This document shows positions 1 through 5,906 of a stretch of DNA of 10,649 nucleotides, in pieces. The position numbers were made by a program, and so were the translations under genes. This DNA is from Rhodospirillales bacterium (GTDB lineage: Bacteria > Pseudomonadota > Alphaproteobacteria > Rhodospirillales > JADHTD01): positions 1-10,649 of the forward strand of contig JADHTD010000066.1 in assembly GCA_016776525.1 (NCBI GenBank), given 5' to 3'. The first letter of the stretch is position 1. Every line of letters starts with the position of its first letter. The notes beneath the pieces are model-generated. The model did no database searches and was not told the DNA's origin. It saw nothing but the letters and a program-made list of their open reading frames with translations.

Positions 1-28
1 CAACGGCGATTGGACACTGGCCAAGTGA
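1..28 (+). CDS. 3' end of an unidentified upstream gene (partial)
   Basis: Reading from base 2 gives eight codons ending in TGA at 26-28 (peptide end NGDWTLAK). The codons mostly end in G or C like the real genes here, and a strong terminator follows 28 bases later, which supports a plus-strand gene finishing at this point. Two other frames are also open, to stops at 34-36 and 52-54, so the frame is not certain. The fragment is too short to identify a product. Confidence 0.4.
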
Positions 29-55
29 TCGGTTAAATTCCGCACCGCGGACCTG

Positions 56-88
56 AAAGGGGGATGCCTGCCGCATCCCCCTTTTTCT
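56..88 (+). terminator. Strong intrinsic terminator before hisG
   Basis: The arms at 56-67 and 73-84 pair perfectly over 12 bp (AAAGGGGGATGC with its complement) around the 5-nt loop CTGCC. The hairpin is followed by the T-rich run TTTTTCT. This is a textbook Rho-independent terminator for the gene that ends at the left edge. It makes hisG likely to start a new transcription unit. The A-run on the left arm means it could also work on the minus strand. Confidence 0.9.
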
Positions 89-169
89 TGTCCGCTTGGA
101 TATGCGAGGAATTTTTGGCGCTACCGGCTGGGGTCAAACTCCGGAAAAAGCGATTGAGGGTATTAAAAA

Positions 170-1042
170 ATGAGCGAACTAAAGCTGGGCGTCCCCAAGG
201 GCAGCCTGGAAAAAGCCACCAACGACCTGTTTGCCCAGGCCGGTTGGACCATCACGTCGCGGTCGCGAAATTATTTCCCGACGATCGACGACGACGAAAT
301 ATCGTGTGCCCTGGTGCGCTCCCAGGAAATGGGGACCTATGTCGCCGAGGGGACGCTGGACGCGGGCCTCACCGGCATCGACTGGGTGCAGGAAACCGGC
401 GCCGATGTAGAGGTTGTCTGCGACCTGATTTATTCCAAGGCCTCCAACCAGAAAGCCCGCTGGGTGCTGGTTGTCGATCCCAAAGCCGGCATCAAGACGG
501 TGCAGGACCTGGAAGGTAAAACAATCGCCACCGAACTGGTCGGGTTCACCAAACGCTACCTGGAAGAAAACGGCGTCAAGGCCAAGGTTGAGTTTTCCTG
601 GGGCGCCACCGAGGCCAAGGTCATTGACGGCATGGCCGACGCCGCCGTCGAGATCACCGAAACCGGCTCCACCATCAAGGCCCATGGGCTGGAGATCATC
701 GCCGACCTTCTCTATACCAACACCGTGCTGATCGCCAACAAAGAGGCTCTTAAAGACCCCTGGAAGAAACAGAAAATCGACCAGATCGCCCTCATGCTGA
801 CCAGTGCGCTGGCGGCGCGCAACAAGGTCTTGTTGAAAATGAACGTGCCGGGCAAGAGCCTGGAAGAAGTCACCGGCCTGCTGCCCAGCCTGCACGCGCC
901 GACCGTCAGCCCGCTTCATGACGGCGACTGGCAGGCGGTGGAAACGGTCGTTGACCGCACCGAGGTCCGCACCCTGATCCCCAAACTGAAAGCCGCCGGC
1001 GCCGAAGGTATCCTGGAGTTCGAACTGAAGAAGATGTGTTAA
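170..1042 (+). CDS. hisG: ATP phosphoribosyltransferase, long form (HisG)
   Basis: Catalyses the first committed step of histidine biosynthesis in the cytoplasm: ATP and PRPP give phosphoribosyl-ATP and pyrophosphate. The 290 residues match the long form of the family. Residues about 1-210 form the periplasmic-binding-protein-like catalytic region, with DAGLTGIDW near 64-72 and the PRPP-binding loop EITETGSTIKAHGLE at 161-175. Residues about 215-290 match the HisG_C regulatory domain, including the typical MNVPGKSLEEV and PTVSPL segments. Long-form enzymes are feedback-inhibited by histidine through that domain and do not need HisZ (family knowledge). The ATG is preceded by GAGGG at 154-158, 11 nt upstream. 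No other his gene lies in the window; the gene sits alone between a terminator and a repeat block. I see no convincing promoter in 89-169. Confidence 0.97.
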   Translation: MSELKLGVPKGSLEKATNDLFAQAGWTITSRSRNYFPTIDDDEISCALVRSQEMGTYVAEGTLDAGLTGIDWVQETGADVEVVCDLIYSKASNQKARWVLVVDPKAGIKTVQDLEGKTIATELVGFTKRYLEENGVKAKVEFSWGATEAKVIDGMADAAVEITETGSTIKAHGLEIIADLLYTNTVLIANKEALKDPWKKQKIDQIALMLTSALAARNKVLLKMNVPGKSLEEVTGLLPSLHAPTVSPLHDGDWQAVETVVDRTEVRTLIPKLKAAGAEGILEFELKKMC

Positions 1043-1044
1043 GC

Positions 1045-1215
1045 AAATCCCGAGCGGGCGGTTTCGCCCGCGACGACGCATTTGCGTAGTAATTTCAGGG
1101 AAAATCCCGAGCGGACGGTTTCGTCCGCGACGACGCATTTGCGTAGTAATTTCAGGGAAAATCCCGAGCGGGCGGTTTCGCCCGCGACGACGCATTTGCG
1201 TAATAATTTAAGGGA
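1045..1215. repeat. Three tandem 57-bp repeats, each with a hairpin
   Basis: Units lie at 1045-1101, 1102-1158 and 1159-1215. Units 1 and 2 differ at two bases and units 1 and 3 at two bases. Each contains a 7-bp stem with loop GTTT: arms 1054-1060/1065-1071, 1111-1117/1122-1128 and 1168-1174/1179-1185. Unit 2 has GCGGACG and CGTCCGC in place of GCGGGCG and CGCCCGC, so one base in each arm changed and pairing is kept. A second small palindrome (ACGCATTTGCGT) follows in each unit. The period is a multiple of three, so the minus strand reads as three copies of a 19-residue peptide starting MRRRGRNRPLG, but with no clear ribosome site or protein family. The first hairpin is 12 bases after the hisG stop, so it may shield the 3' end of the mRNA. 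There is no T-run, so it is not a typical terminator. Confidence 0.93.
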
Positions 1216-1316
1216 AAATCCCGAGAGGGCTTAATTTCATTGTCCTTAAGCGCCGGACAGGCTGCGCGCCTCAACGGCGCTAGTCGCTTCGCTCCGGTCC
1301 GCGACGACGCATTTGC
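1216..1316. repeat. Broken fourth repeat unit with a 68-bp replacement
   Basis: Bases 1216-1229 match the first 14 bases of the 57-bp unit with one mismatch, and 1298-1316 match unit positions 23-41 exactly. In between, eight unit bases are replaced by 68 unrelated bases (1230-1297). The replacement carries its own inverted repeat, AGCGCCG at 1249-1255 with CGGCGCT at 1275-1281. Inside its loop AGGC and GCCT can also pair. After 1316 similarity to the unit fades. This suggests either a small insertion into an older array or a longer mosaic repeat element of which the tandem units are a part. Confidence 0.7.
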
Positions 1317-1510
1317 ATCGGATATAAGAGAAATTAGGATTTGCTTGCGCAGCTTGGCTTCCACTCATTCGGCATAAACGCTCTTCAAGAAGCTTGGGCC
1401 AGTCCTCAAGAAAACGTGACTTAACATCAGGAAACCGGTGTGCCTACCATCTGCCTGGGTAATCGGGACCGTCCATTGACGGTTATTCGATCCGAAAGGG
1501 AGGAGACACC
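1317..1510 (+). promoter_or_regulatory. Leader region of the YghX-like gene with an interrupted inverted repeat and strong RBS
   Basis: No gene is supported between the repeats and the start at 1511. Just before the ribosome site lies a perfect 6-bp inverted repeat, ACCGTC at 1468-1473 and GACGGT at 1478-1483, around CATT. It can be extended by ATCG at 1462-1465 and CGAT at 1488-1491, giving a 30-bp symmetric element that could be an operator or a leader hairpin. AGGAG at 1501-1505 is a strong Shine-Dalgarno sequence 5 nt from the ATG. I could not pick a convincing -35/-10 pair. Confidence 0.5.
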
Positions 1511-2395
1511 ATGAGCCGCAAGCAGGCGCACGATTTCGACCAGGAACTGTTGGACCTTTACGACCATTACGCCCATGGGCTTATTGAACGCCGCGAATTT
1601 CTCGAGCGGGCGGGAAAATTTGCCGTTGCCGGCGTGACAGCGGCCATGCTGCTGGAAACCCTGTCGCCGGATTACGCCCTGGCCAAACAGGTCGAGGAAA
1701 TGGACCCCCGCATCAAAGGCGAAAAGATCACCTATAAGTCGCCCCAGGGGCATGGTGACATCCGCGGTTATCTGGTGCGTCCCGCCGGTGGCGGCAAGCG
1801 CGGCGGCGTTGTCGTCATTCACGAAAACCGCGGCCTCAATCCCTATATCGAAGACGTGGCGCGGCGCGTCGCCGTGGCCGGCTTTACGGCCCTGGCCCCG
1901 GACGGGTTGACGCCGTTGGGCGGCTATCCCGGTAATGATGCCGACGGCAAGGTGATGCAGAAAAAACTCGATAAGGGGAAGCTGAGGGAAGATTTTATCG
2001 CCGCCTATCAGCACCTCAAGGCCGACGCCTCCTCTAACGGCAAGATCGGCGCCGTCGGTTTCTGTTACGGTGGCGGCGTCTGCAACGCCATGGCCGTGCG
2101 CCTGCCGGACTTGGCGGCGTCGGTGCCGTTCTACGGCCGCCAGCCGAAGGGAGATGATGTTGCCAAGATCAAGGCGCCGTTGCTGCTGCATTACGCCGGG
2201 CTGGATAAGCGCGTCAACAAGGGCTGGCCGGACTATGAAAAGGCCTTGAAATCCCTTGGCAAGGATTTCACGGCGCACATGTACCCCGGCGTCAACCACG
2301 GCTTCCACAACGATACGACGCCCCGCTACGACAAGGCGGCCGCCGAACTGGCCTGGTCGCGGACTGTCGCTTTCTTCAAGACGAAGTTGTCTTAA
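1511..2395 (+). CDS. Dienelactone-hydrolase-family protein, YghX-like, with Tat-like leader
   Basis: An alpha/beta-hydrolase of the dienelactone hydrolase family (294 aa), closely resembling E. coli YghX in layout and motifs; the substrate of that group is not known. The expected Cys-Asp-His triad is visible: Cys185 in GFCYGGG, Asp232 in AGLDKRVN and His263 in GVNHGFHND. The family's Glu follows the strand VVVIHENRG (Glu105). The N-terminus has RREFL at 27-31, then a hydrophobic stretch at about 37-48 and ALA at 56-58. This fits a twin-arginine signal with an unusually long n-region and would place the enzyme in the periplasm; alternatively it is a membrane-anchored or uncleaved leader. The start is fixed by a strong AGGAG. 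The gene stands alone between a repeat block and a terminator. Clc-type chlorocatechol dienelactone hydrolase activity should not be assumed, as no catechol genes are nearby. Confidence 0.9.
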   Translation: MSRKQAHDFDQELLDLYDHYAHGLIERREFLERAGKFAVAGVTAAMLLETLSPDYALAKQVEEMDPRIKGEKITYKSPQGHGDIRGYLVRPAGGGKRGGVVVIHENRGLNPYIEDVARRVAVAGFTALAPDGLTPLGGYPGNDADGKVMQKKLDKGKLREDFIAAYQHLKADASSNGKIGAVGFCYGGGVCNAMAVRLPDLAASVPFYGRQPKGDDVAKIKAPLLLHYAGLDKRVNKGWPDYEKALKSLGKDFTAHMYPGVNHGFHNDTTPRYDKAAAELAWSRTVAFFKTKLS

Positions 2396-2416
2396 CCGGT
2401 ACCGTTAATCAGTTAA

Positions 2417-2454
2417 AGAGGGGGCGGTCCTCACCGGGGCCGCCCCTTTCTCTT
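2417..2454 (+). terminator. Intrinsic terminator between convergent genes
   Basis: A 10-bp stem, GGGGCGGTCC at 2421-2430 with 2437-2446 (one G-T pair), closes over loop TCACCG and is followed by TTTCTCTT. It lies 21 bases after the stop of the YghX-like gene. AAAGAG precedes the left arm, giving CTCTTT after the hairpin on the opposite strand, so it may also end minus-strand transcripts coming out of cysK-grx. Confidence 0.88.
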
Positions 2455-2470
2455 AATCTTACCCCGGCGT

Positions 2471-3967
2471 TTATCGGGGATGCAGCCAGGTCGGCAGGAA
2501 GGAATAGGCGTTTACCCCTTCGCTGGCTTTAAAGGCGACGGCGTTTTTATCCAACAGGTCCTGCAGGCGGCCGTCGTTGAAGGCGTCGAAGGTTTCCGTG
2601 CAGCCGCCGATGTATTCGCCACCGACGAAAATCTGCGGAATGGTCGGCGAGGACAGTTTTTCCTTCAGCGCCACTCGGATATCGCCGCCTAAATTATCCT
2701 TCTGGTAATCAACGGAATCCAGGTCGACGGACCGGTAGGGGATGTTGAACTCGGCAAACATCTTGCGCACCGACCAGCAGAATTCGCACCATTCGAGAGC
2801 AAACAGGATCACCGGTTGTTTGGGGTCGCTGATAGTCTTTTCCACAAAGTCGACGGCATGGGCCGGGGCGGCGGCATCGGCGGCGGGTTGCTCCTTGGCC
2901 GGCGGCGGTGGCGGCGCTGATGCGTCGAAGCGGAAGCGGGGCGTGGAGGCGGAAATGTTGATTTCCTCGTCGGTCATGTCGACCGGGATGTCCTCGAACA
3001 GGGGCGTGCTCAGGTAGCGCTCGCCGGTGTCCGGCAGCATGCACAGCACGGACGAGCCCTCAGGCGCTTTTTTGGCAACCTCGATGGCCCCGGCCAGGGT
3101 GGCCCCGGCGGAGATGCCGACGAAAATCCCCTCTTTCTGGGCCAGATCCTTGGTCAGTTGCAGGGCGTCTGAGCCCTTGATCGGCATGACGTCGTCGATT
3201 AATTCCGCATCGACCACGTCGCTCGCCAGTTTGGGGATGAAATCCGGCGTCCAGCCCTGCATCAGGTGGGGCCGGAAAAAGGGGTGGCTCTGCGCTGGGG
3301 AACCGTCGTCGGCAAACTCCTGGATGACGCCGCTGCCCAACAGGGGGGAGTTGTCCGGTTCACAGACGATGACCTTGATATCGGGCAACTTTTCCTTGAG
3401 CACCCGGGCGACGCCTTTCAGGGTGCCGCCGGTGCCGAAGCCGGTGACCCAGTAATCGAGCCCCCGGTCTTCGAAGTCGGCGAGGATTTCCGGGGCCGTG
3501 GTCGCCGAATGGAAATCCGGGTTGGCCTCGTTTTCGAACTGGCGGGTCAGGAACCAGCCGTGTTTGTCGGCCAGTTCGACGGCCTTGGCCAGCATGCCGG
3601 TGCCTTTCTCCGAGGCCGGGGTGAGGATCACCTTGGCGCCCAAGAAGCGCATCAGTTTGCGCCGCTCGACGCTGAAACTTTCCGCCATGGTAACGACCAG
3701 GGGGTAGCCCTTCTGGGCGCAGACCATGGCCAGGCCGATGCCCGTATTGCCGCTGGTTGCCTCGACGACGGTTTGACCCGGCTTCAGGGAACCGTCCCGT
3801 TCGGCGGCTTCGATGACGCCCAGGGCCAGCCGGTCCTTGACCGATCCCATGGGGTTGAAGGCTTCAATTTTGACGTAAAGATCGACGCCTTCCGGCGCCA
3901 GCTTGTTGATCCGGACCACCGGCGTATTGCCGATGGTTCCAAGGATGTTTGAATACAATCCAGCCAT
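2471..3967 (-). CDS. cysK: Cysteine synthase fused to a C-terminal glutaredoxin domain
   Basis: Residues 1-335 are an O-acetylserine sulfhydrylase (CysK-type, PLP fold type II), making cysteine from O-acetylserine and sulfide. Visible are the PLP Lys44 in NPMGSVKDR, the substrate loop TSGNTG at 71-76, the QFEN segment at 143-146, the phosphate-binding GFGTGGT at 176-182, GISAGA at 284-289 and PDTGERY at 312-318. Ordinary CysK ends near residue 320-340. Here a Pro/Ala-rich linker (about 341-370, with five prolines in a row at 352-356) leads into a glutaredoxin domain (about 372-475). That domain has the dithiol site Cys394-Glu-Phe-Cys397, the cis-Pro TIP at 442-444 and GGC at 454-456, the usual glutathione-binding places. 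A 20-residue tail follows. I chose ATG 3967 because GGAG lies 6 nt upstream; a TTG at 3979 would place that site inside the gene. No serine acetyltransferase gene is adjacent. Confidence 0.93.
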   Translation of the reverse strand: MAGLYSNILGTIGNTPVVRINKLAPEGVDLYVKIEAFNPMGSVKDRLALGVIEAAERDGSLKPGQTVVEATSGNTGIGLAMVCAQKGYPLVVTMAESFSVERRKLMRFLGAKVILTPASEKGTGMLAKAVELADKHGWFLTRQFENEANPDFHSATTAPEILADFEDRGLDYWVTGFGTGGTLKGVARVLKEKLPDIKVIVCEPDNSPLLGSGVIQEFADDGSPAQSHPFFRPHLMQGWTPDFIPKLASDVVDAELIDDVMPIKGSDALQLTKDLAQKEGIFVGISAGATLAGAIEVAKKAPEGSSVLCMLPDTGERYLSTPLFEDIPVDMTDEEINISASTPRFRFDASAPPPPPAKEQPAADAAAPAHAVDFVEKTISDPKQPVILFALEWCEFCWSVRKMFAEFNIPYRSVDLDSVDYQKDNLGGDIRVALKEKLSSPTIPQIFVGGEYIGGCTETFDAFNDGRLQDLLDKNAVAFKASEGVNAYSFLPTWLHPR

Positions 3968-4229
3968 CTTCGTCTCCAAGAATAATCCAGTAAAAGAGCC
4001 CGTGCGAAAAAGAATACCTACAGACGGGCCACCAGAAGCGCACCGGATTGAACAGGCGATCCTGGTGTCCGTATTGAGCTTCCGTCACTCTATTTAGTTG
4101 CGCTGATAAACCGTGTATTCCCCACGGGTGGCACTTTAACACCACCTGTGCAGGAACCGAAAGTAGAAAGGGCTTTATTTGGGGGAATTTGTAGAAAGAA
4201 CAATTTAAAACTGTAAATAAATTGAATGC
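3968..4229 (-). promoter_or_regulatory. Gap upstream of cysK-grx, presumed promoter and leader
   Basis: This 262-bp stretch between paaJ and cysK-grx is richer in A/T than its neighbours and has no supported gene. On the minus strand it should hold the cysK-grx promoter, but no -35/-10 pair stands out. Two inverted repeats are present. CAATTTA at 4201-4207 with TAAATTG at 4218-4224 lies six bases past the paaJ stop and is AT-only, so at best a weak terminator. CACGGGTGG at 4123-4131 with CCACCTGTG at 4142-4150 pairs over nine positions with one non-Watson-Crick pair and could be an operator or leader hairpin. Confidence 0.45.
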
Positions 4230-5435
4230 TCACACCCGTTCGATAACCGCCGCGATGCCCTGGCCGACGCCGATGCACATGGTGGCCAGGGCGAATTTGC
4301 CGCCGCTGCGTTGAAGCTGGTGTGCCGCCGTGGTGATCAGCCGCGCCCCGCTCATGCCCAGGGGATGACCGAGCGCAATGGCCCCGCCCAGCGGATTGAC
4401 CCGCGGGTCGTCGTCGGCGACGCCTAAATCCCTGAGCACGGCGAGGCCCTGGGCGGCGAAGGCTTCGTTAAGTTCGATGAGGTCCAACTGATCGAGGGAC
4501 ATGCCGAGGCGCGCCATCAGTTTTTTGGTGGCCGGGGCCGGGCCCATGCCCATGATGCGCGGCGCAACGCCGGCCGTCGCCATGCCGAGTATTCGGGCCA
4601 TCGGCGTCAGGCCGTGGGCCGTGGCGGCCTGTTCAGAGGCGATGATCAGGGCGCAAGCCCCGTCGTTGACGCCCGAGGCATTGCCCGCCGTTACCGAGCC
4701 GCCGTCGCGGAAGGGGGTCGGCAGGGATGCCAGTTTTTCCAGTTGGGTCTCCGGGCGCGGGTGTTCGTCGGCCTCGACCACCACATCGTCGCCTTTGCGT
4801 TGGGGAATGGTCACCGGCACGAGTTCACCCTCAAAGGCGCCGGAACTTTGCGCCGCGCCTGCCTTCTGCTGGCTGCGATAGGCGAACAGGTCCTGGTCTT
4901 GCCGCGAGATGTTGAAATCCTCGGCCACGTTCTCGGCGGTTTCCGGCATGGAGTCGACGCCGTACTGGGCCTTCATGATCTTATTCACAAAGCGCCAGCC
5001 GATGGTCGTGTCATGAACCTCGGCGCTGCGGGAAAAAGCAGCCTCCGCCTTGCCCATGACGAAAGGGGCGCGGGACATGCTCTCGACGCCGCCGGCAATG
5101 ACCAAGTGGTTTTCGCCGGACTTGATGGCGCGGGCCGCCGTGCCGACAGCGTCCAGGCCCGACCCGCAGAGCCGGTTGATGGTGGCCCCCGGCACGCTTT
5201 CCGGAAGCCCGGATAAAAGCCCCGCCATGCGGGCGACGTTGCGGTTGTCCTCGCCGGCTTGGTTGGCGCAGCCGTAGATGACGTCATCCACTTGATCCCA
5301 GCCGACGCCGGTATGGCGCTCCATCAGGGCCTTGATGGGGATGGCCCCGAGGTCGTCGGCGCGGACTTTGGCGAGGGCCCCGCCGTAGCGCCCGATGGGG
5401 GTACGCAGTGCGGCGCAGATGAAGGCTTCGCTCAT
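4230..5435 (-). CDS. paaJ: 3-oxoadipyl-CoA / 3-oxo-5,6-dehydrosuberyl-CoA thiolase (PaaJ)
   Basis: Last enzyme of the phenylacetate pathway: thiolysis of 3-oxoadipyl-CoA to succinyl-CoA and acetyl-CoA, and of the 8-carbon 3-oxo intermediate. The 401 residues match PaaJ/PcaF length. Thiolase landmarks are nucleophile Cys90 in RLCGSGLDA, the NEAFA motif at 323-327, His357 in GHPLGMSGAR and Cys387 in CIGVGQG. The opening EAFICAALRTPIGRYGG is typical of the PaaJ/PcaF subgroup rather than of PhaA acetoacetyl-CoA thiolases. The ATG overlaps the paaI stop by 4 bp (ATGA), so the two are translationally coupled; AAGGA lies about 10 nt upstream. Without pca genes nearby, the paa role is preferred over beta-ketoadipate catabolism, though the enzyme could serve both. 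Confidence 0.93.
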   Translation of the reverse strand: MSEAFICAALRTPIGRYGGALAKVRADDLGAIPIKALMERHTGVGWDQVDDVIYGCANQAGEDNRNVARMAGLLSGLPESVPGATINRLCGSGLDAVGTAARAIKSGENHLVIAGGVESMSRAPFVMGKAEAAFSRSAEVHDTTIGWRFVNKIMKAQYGVDSMPETAENVAEDFNISRQDQDLFAYRSQQKAGAAQSSGAFEGELVPVTIPQRKGDDVVVEADEHPRPETQLEKLASLPTPFRDGGSVTAGNASGVNDGACALIIASEQAATAHGLTPMARILGMATAGVAPRIMGMGPAPATKKLMARLGMSLDQLDLIELNEAFAAQGLAVLRDLGVADDDPRVNPLGGAIALGHPLGMSGARLITTAAHQLQRSGGKFALATMCIGVGQGIAAVIERV

Positions 5436-5893
5436 GCTGGCGCGTCCTTTTCTTTTTGCTGGTTGGTGATGCTGCCCGAAACCTGCCGGGACTGGCCGCG
5501 GAAAAGGGCTACGGTGTCGCCCTGCTGGTTGCGCACGGTGATGTCGTAAACGCCGTTGCGGCCGTGAAGGCTGACCTCGCGGCCCTCGGCGGAGAGCACA
5601 TCGCCGATCTCGACGGCGCCGGTAAAGGTGATCGAACAATTGGTGGCCAAGGCCATCCGGTCGTGGGAATTGCAGGCGTAGGCGAAGACCGTGTCGGCCA
5701 GGGTAAAGGTGGCCCCGCCGTGGCCGATGTCGGCGGCGTTCGACATGTCATCGCGCACCGTCATGGTGGCCCGGGCATAACCGGGACGGATTTCCTGTAA
5801 TTCGATGCCCAGGGTTTTGGCCAGCAGATCGCCTTCCTCGATGACGCGGCCGACGGCTTCGGCGGTATCCTGTTGGGGAACTGTTTCACTCAT
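5432..5893 (-). CDS. paaI: Hydroxyphenylacetyl-CoA thioesterase (PaaI)
   Basis: A 153-residue single hot-dog-domain thioesterase of the PaaI family. In phenylacetate catabolism PaaI hydrolyses stalled ring-hydroxylated phenylacetyl-CoA esters and so frees CoA. The family signature is clear: Asn52, then GHGG at 57-60 and LADTVFAYACNS from 65, where Asp67 corresponds to the catalytic Asp of E. coli PaaI. The ATG at 5893 has a strong GGAGGA 6 nt upstream, 13 bp after the paaH stop. Its own stop overlaps the paaJ start by 4 bp. The stretch before GHGG (NAADI) differs from the NGHGTC-like form I recall for enterobacterial PaaI, so substrate range could differ. Confidence 0.92.
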   Translation of the reverse strand: MSETVPQQDTAEAVGRVIEEGDLLAKTLGIELQEIRPGYARATMTVRDDMSNAADIGHGGATFTLADTVFAYACNSHDRMALATNCSITFTGAVEIGDVLSAEGREVSLHGRNGVYDITVRNQQGDTVALFRGQSRQVSGSITNQQKEKDAPA

Positions 5894-5906
5894 GAACTGT
5901 CCTCCG

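Noticed and set aside
1054..1071. First repeat hairpin as hisG intrinsic terminator
   Set aside because: The stem is GC-rich but no T-run follows it; it may protect an mRNA end but does not meet the terminator pattern.
179..1195. 338-residue minus-strand frame made of the three repeat peptides followed by the antisense of hisG
   Set aside because: Two thirds of it is antisense to hisG, with no domain and no clear ribosome site. The repeat part is treated as a repeat, not as a gene.
1045..1316. CRISPR array
   Set aside because: The units are direct 57-bp tandem copies with no variable spacers between short repeats, and no cas gene is present.
1152..1364. 70-residue minus-strand frame across the repeat block
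   Set aside because: It consists of repeat translation and has no good ribosome site. Small hypothetical proteins of this type are usually over-predictions.
3968..3979. Upstream TTG start for cysK-grx adding four residues
   Set aside because: It would place the GGAG ribosome site inside the coding region; ATG 3967 has that site at the right distance.
4201..4224. Intrinsic terminator after paaJ
   Set aside because: The stem is only seven A/T pairs, so it is too weak to call; paaJ transcripts may read into cysK-grx.
5436..5639. N-terminal extension of paaJ into the paaI region
   Set aside because: The extension overlaps paaI in another frame and has no thiolase similarity; ATG 5435 starts exactly at the family N-terminus.
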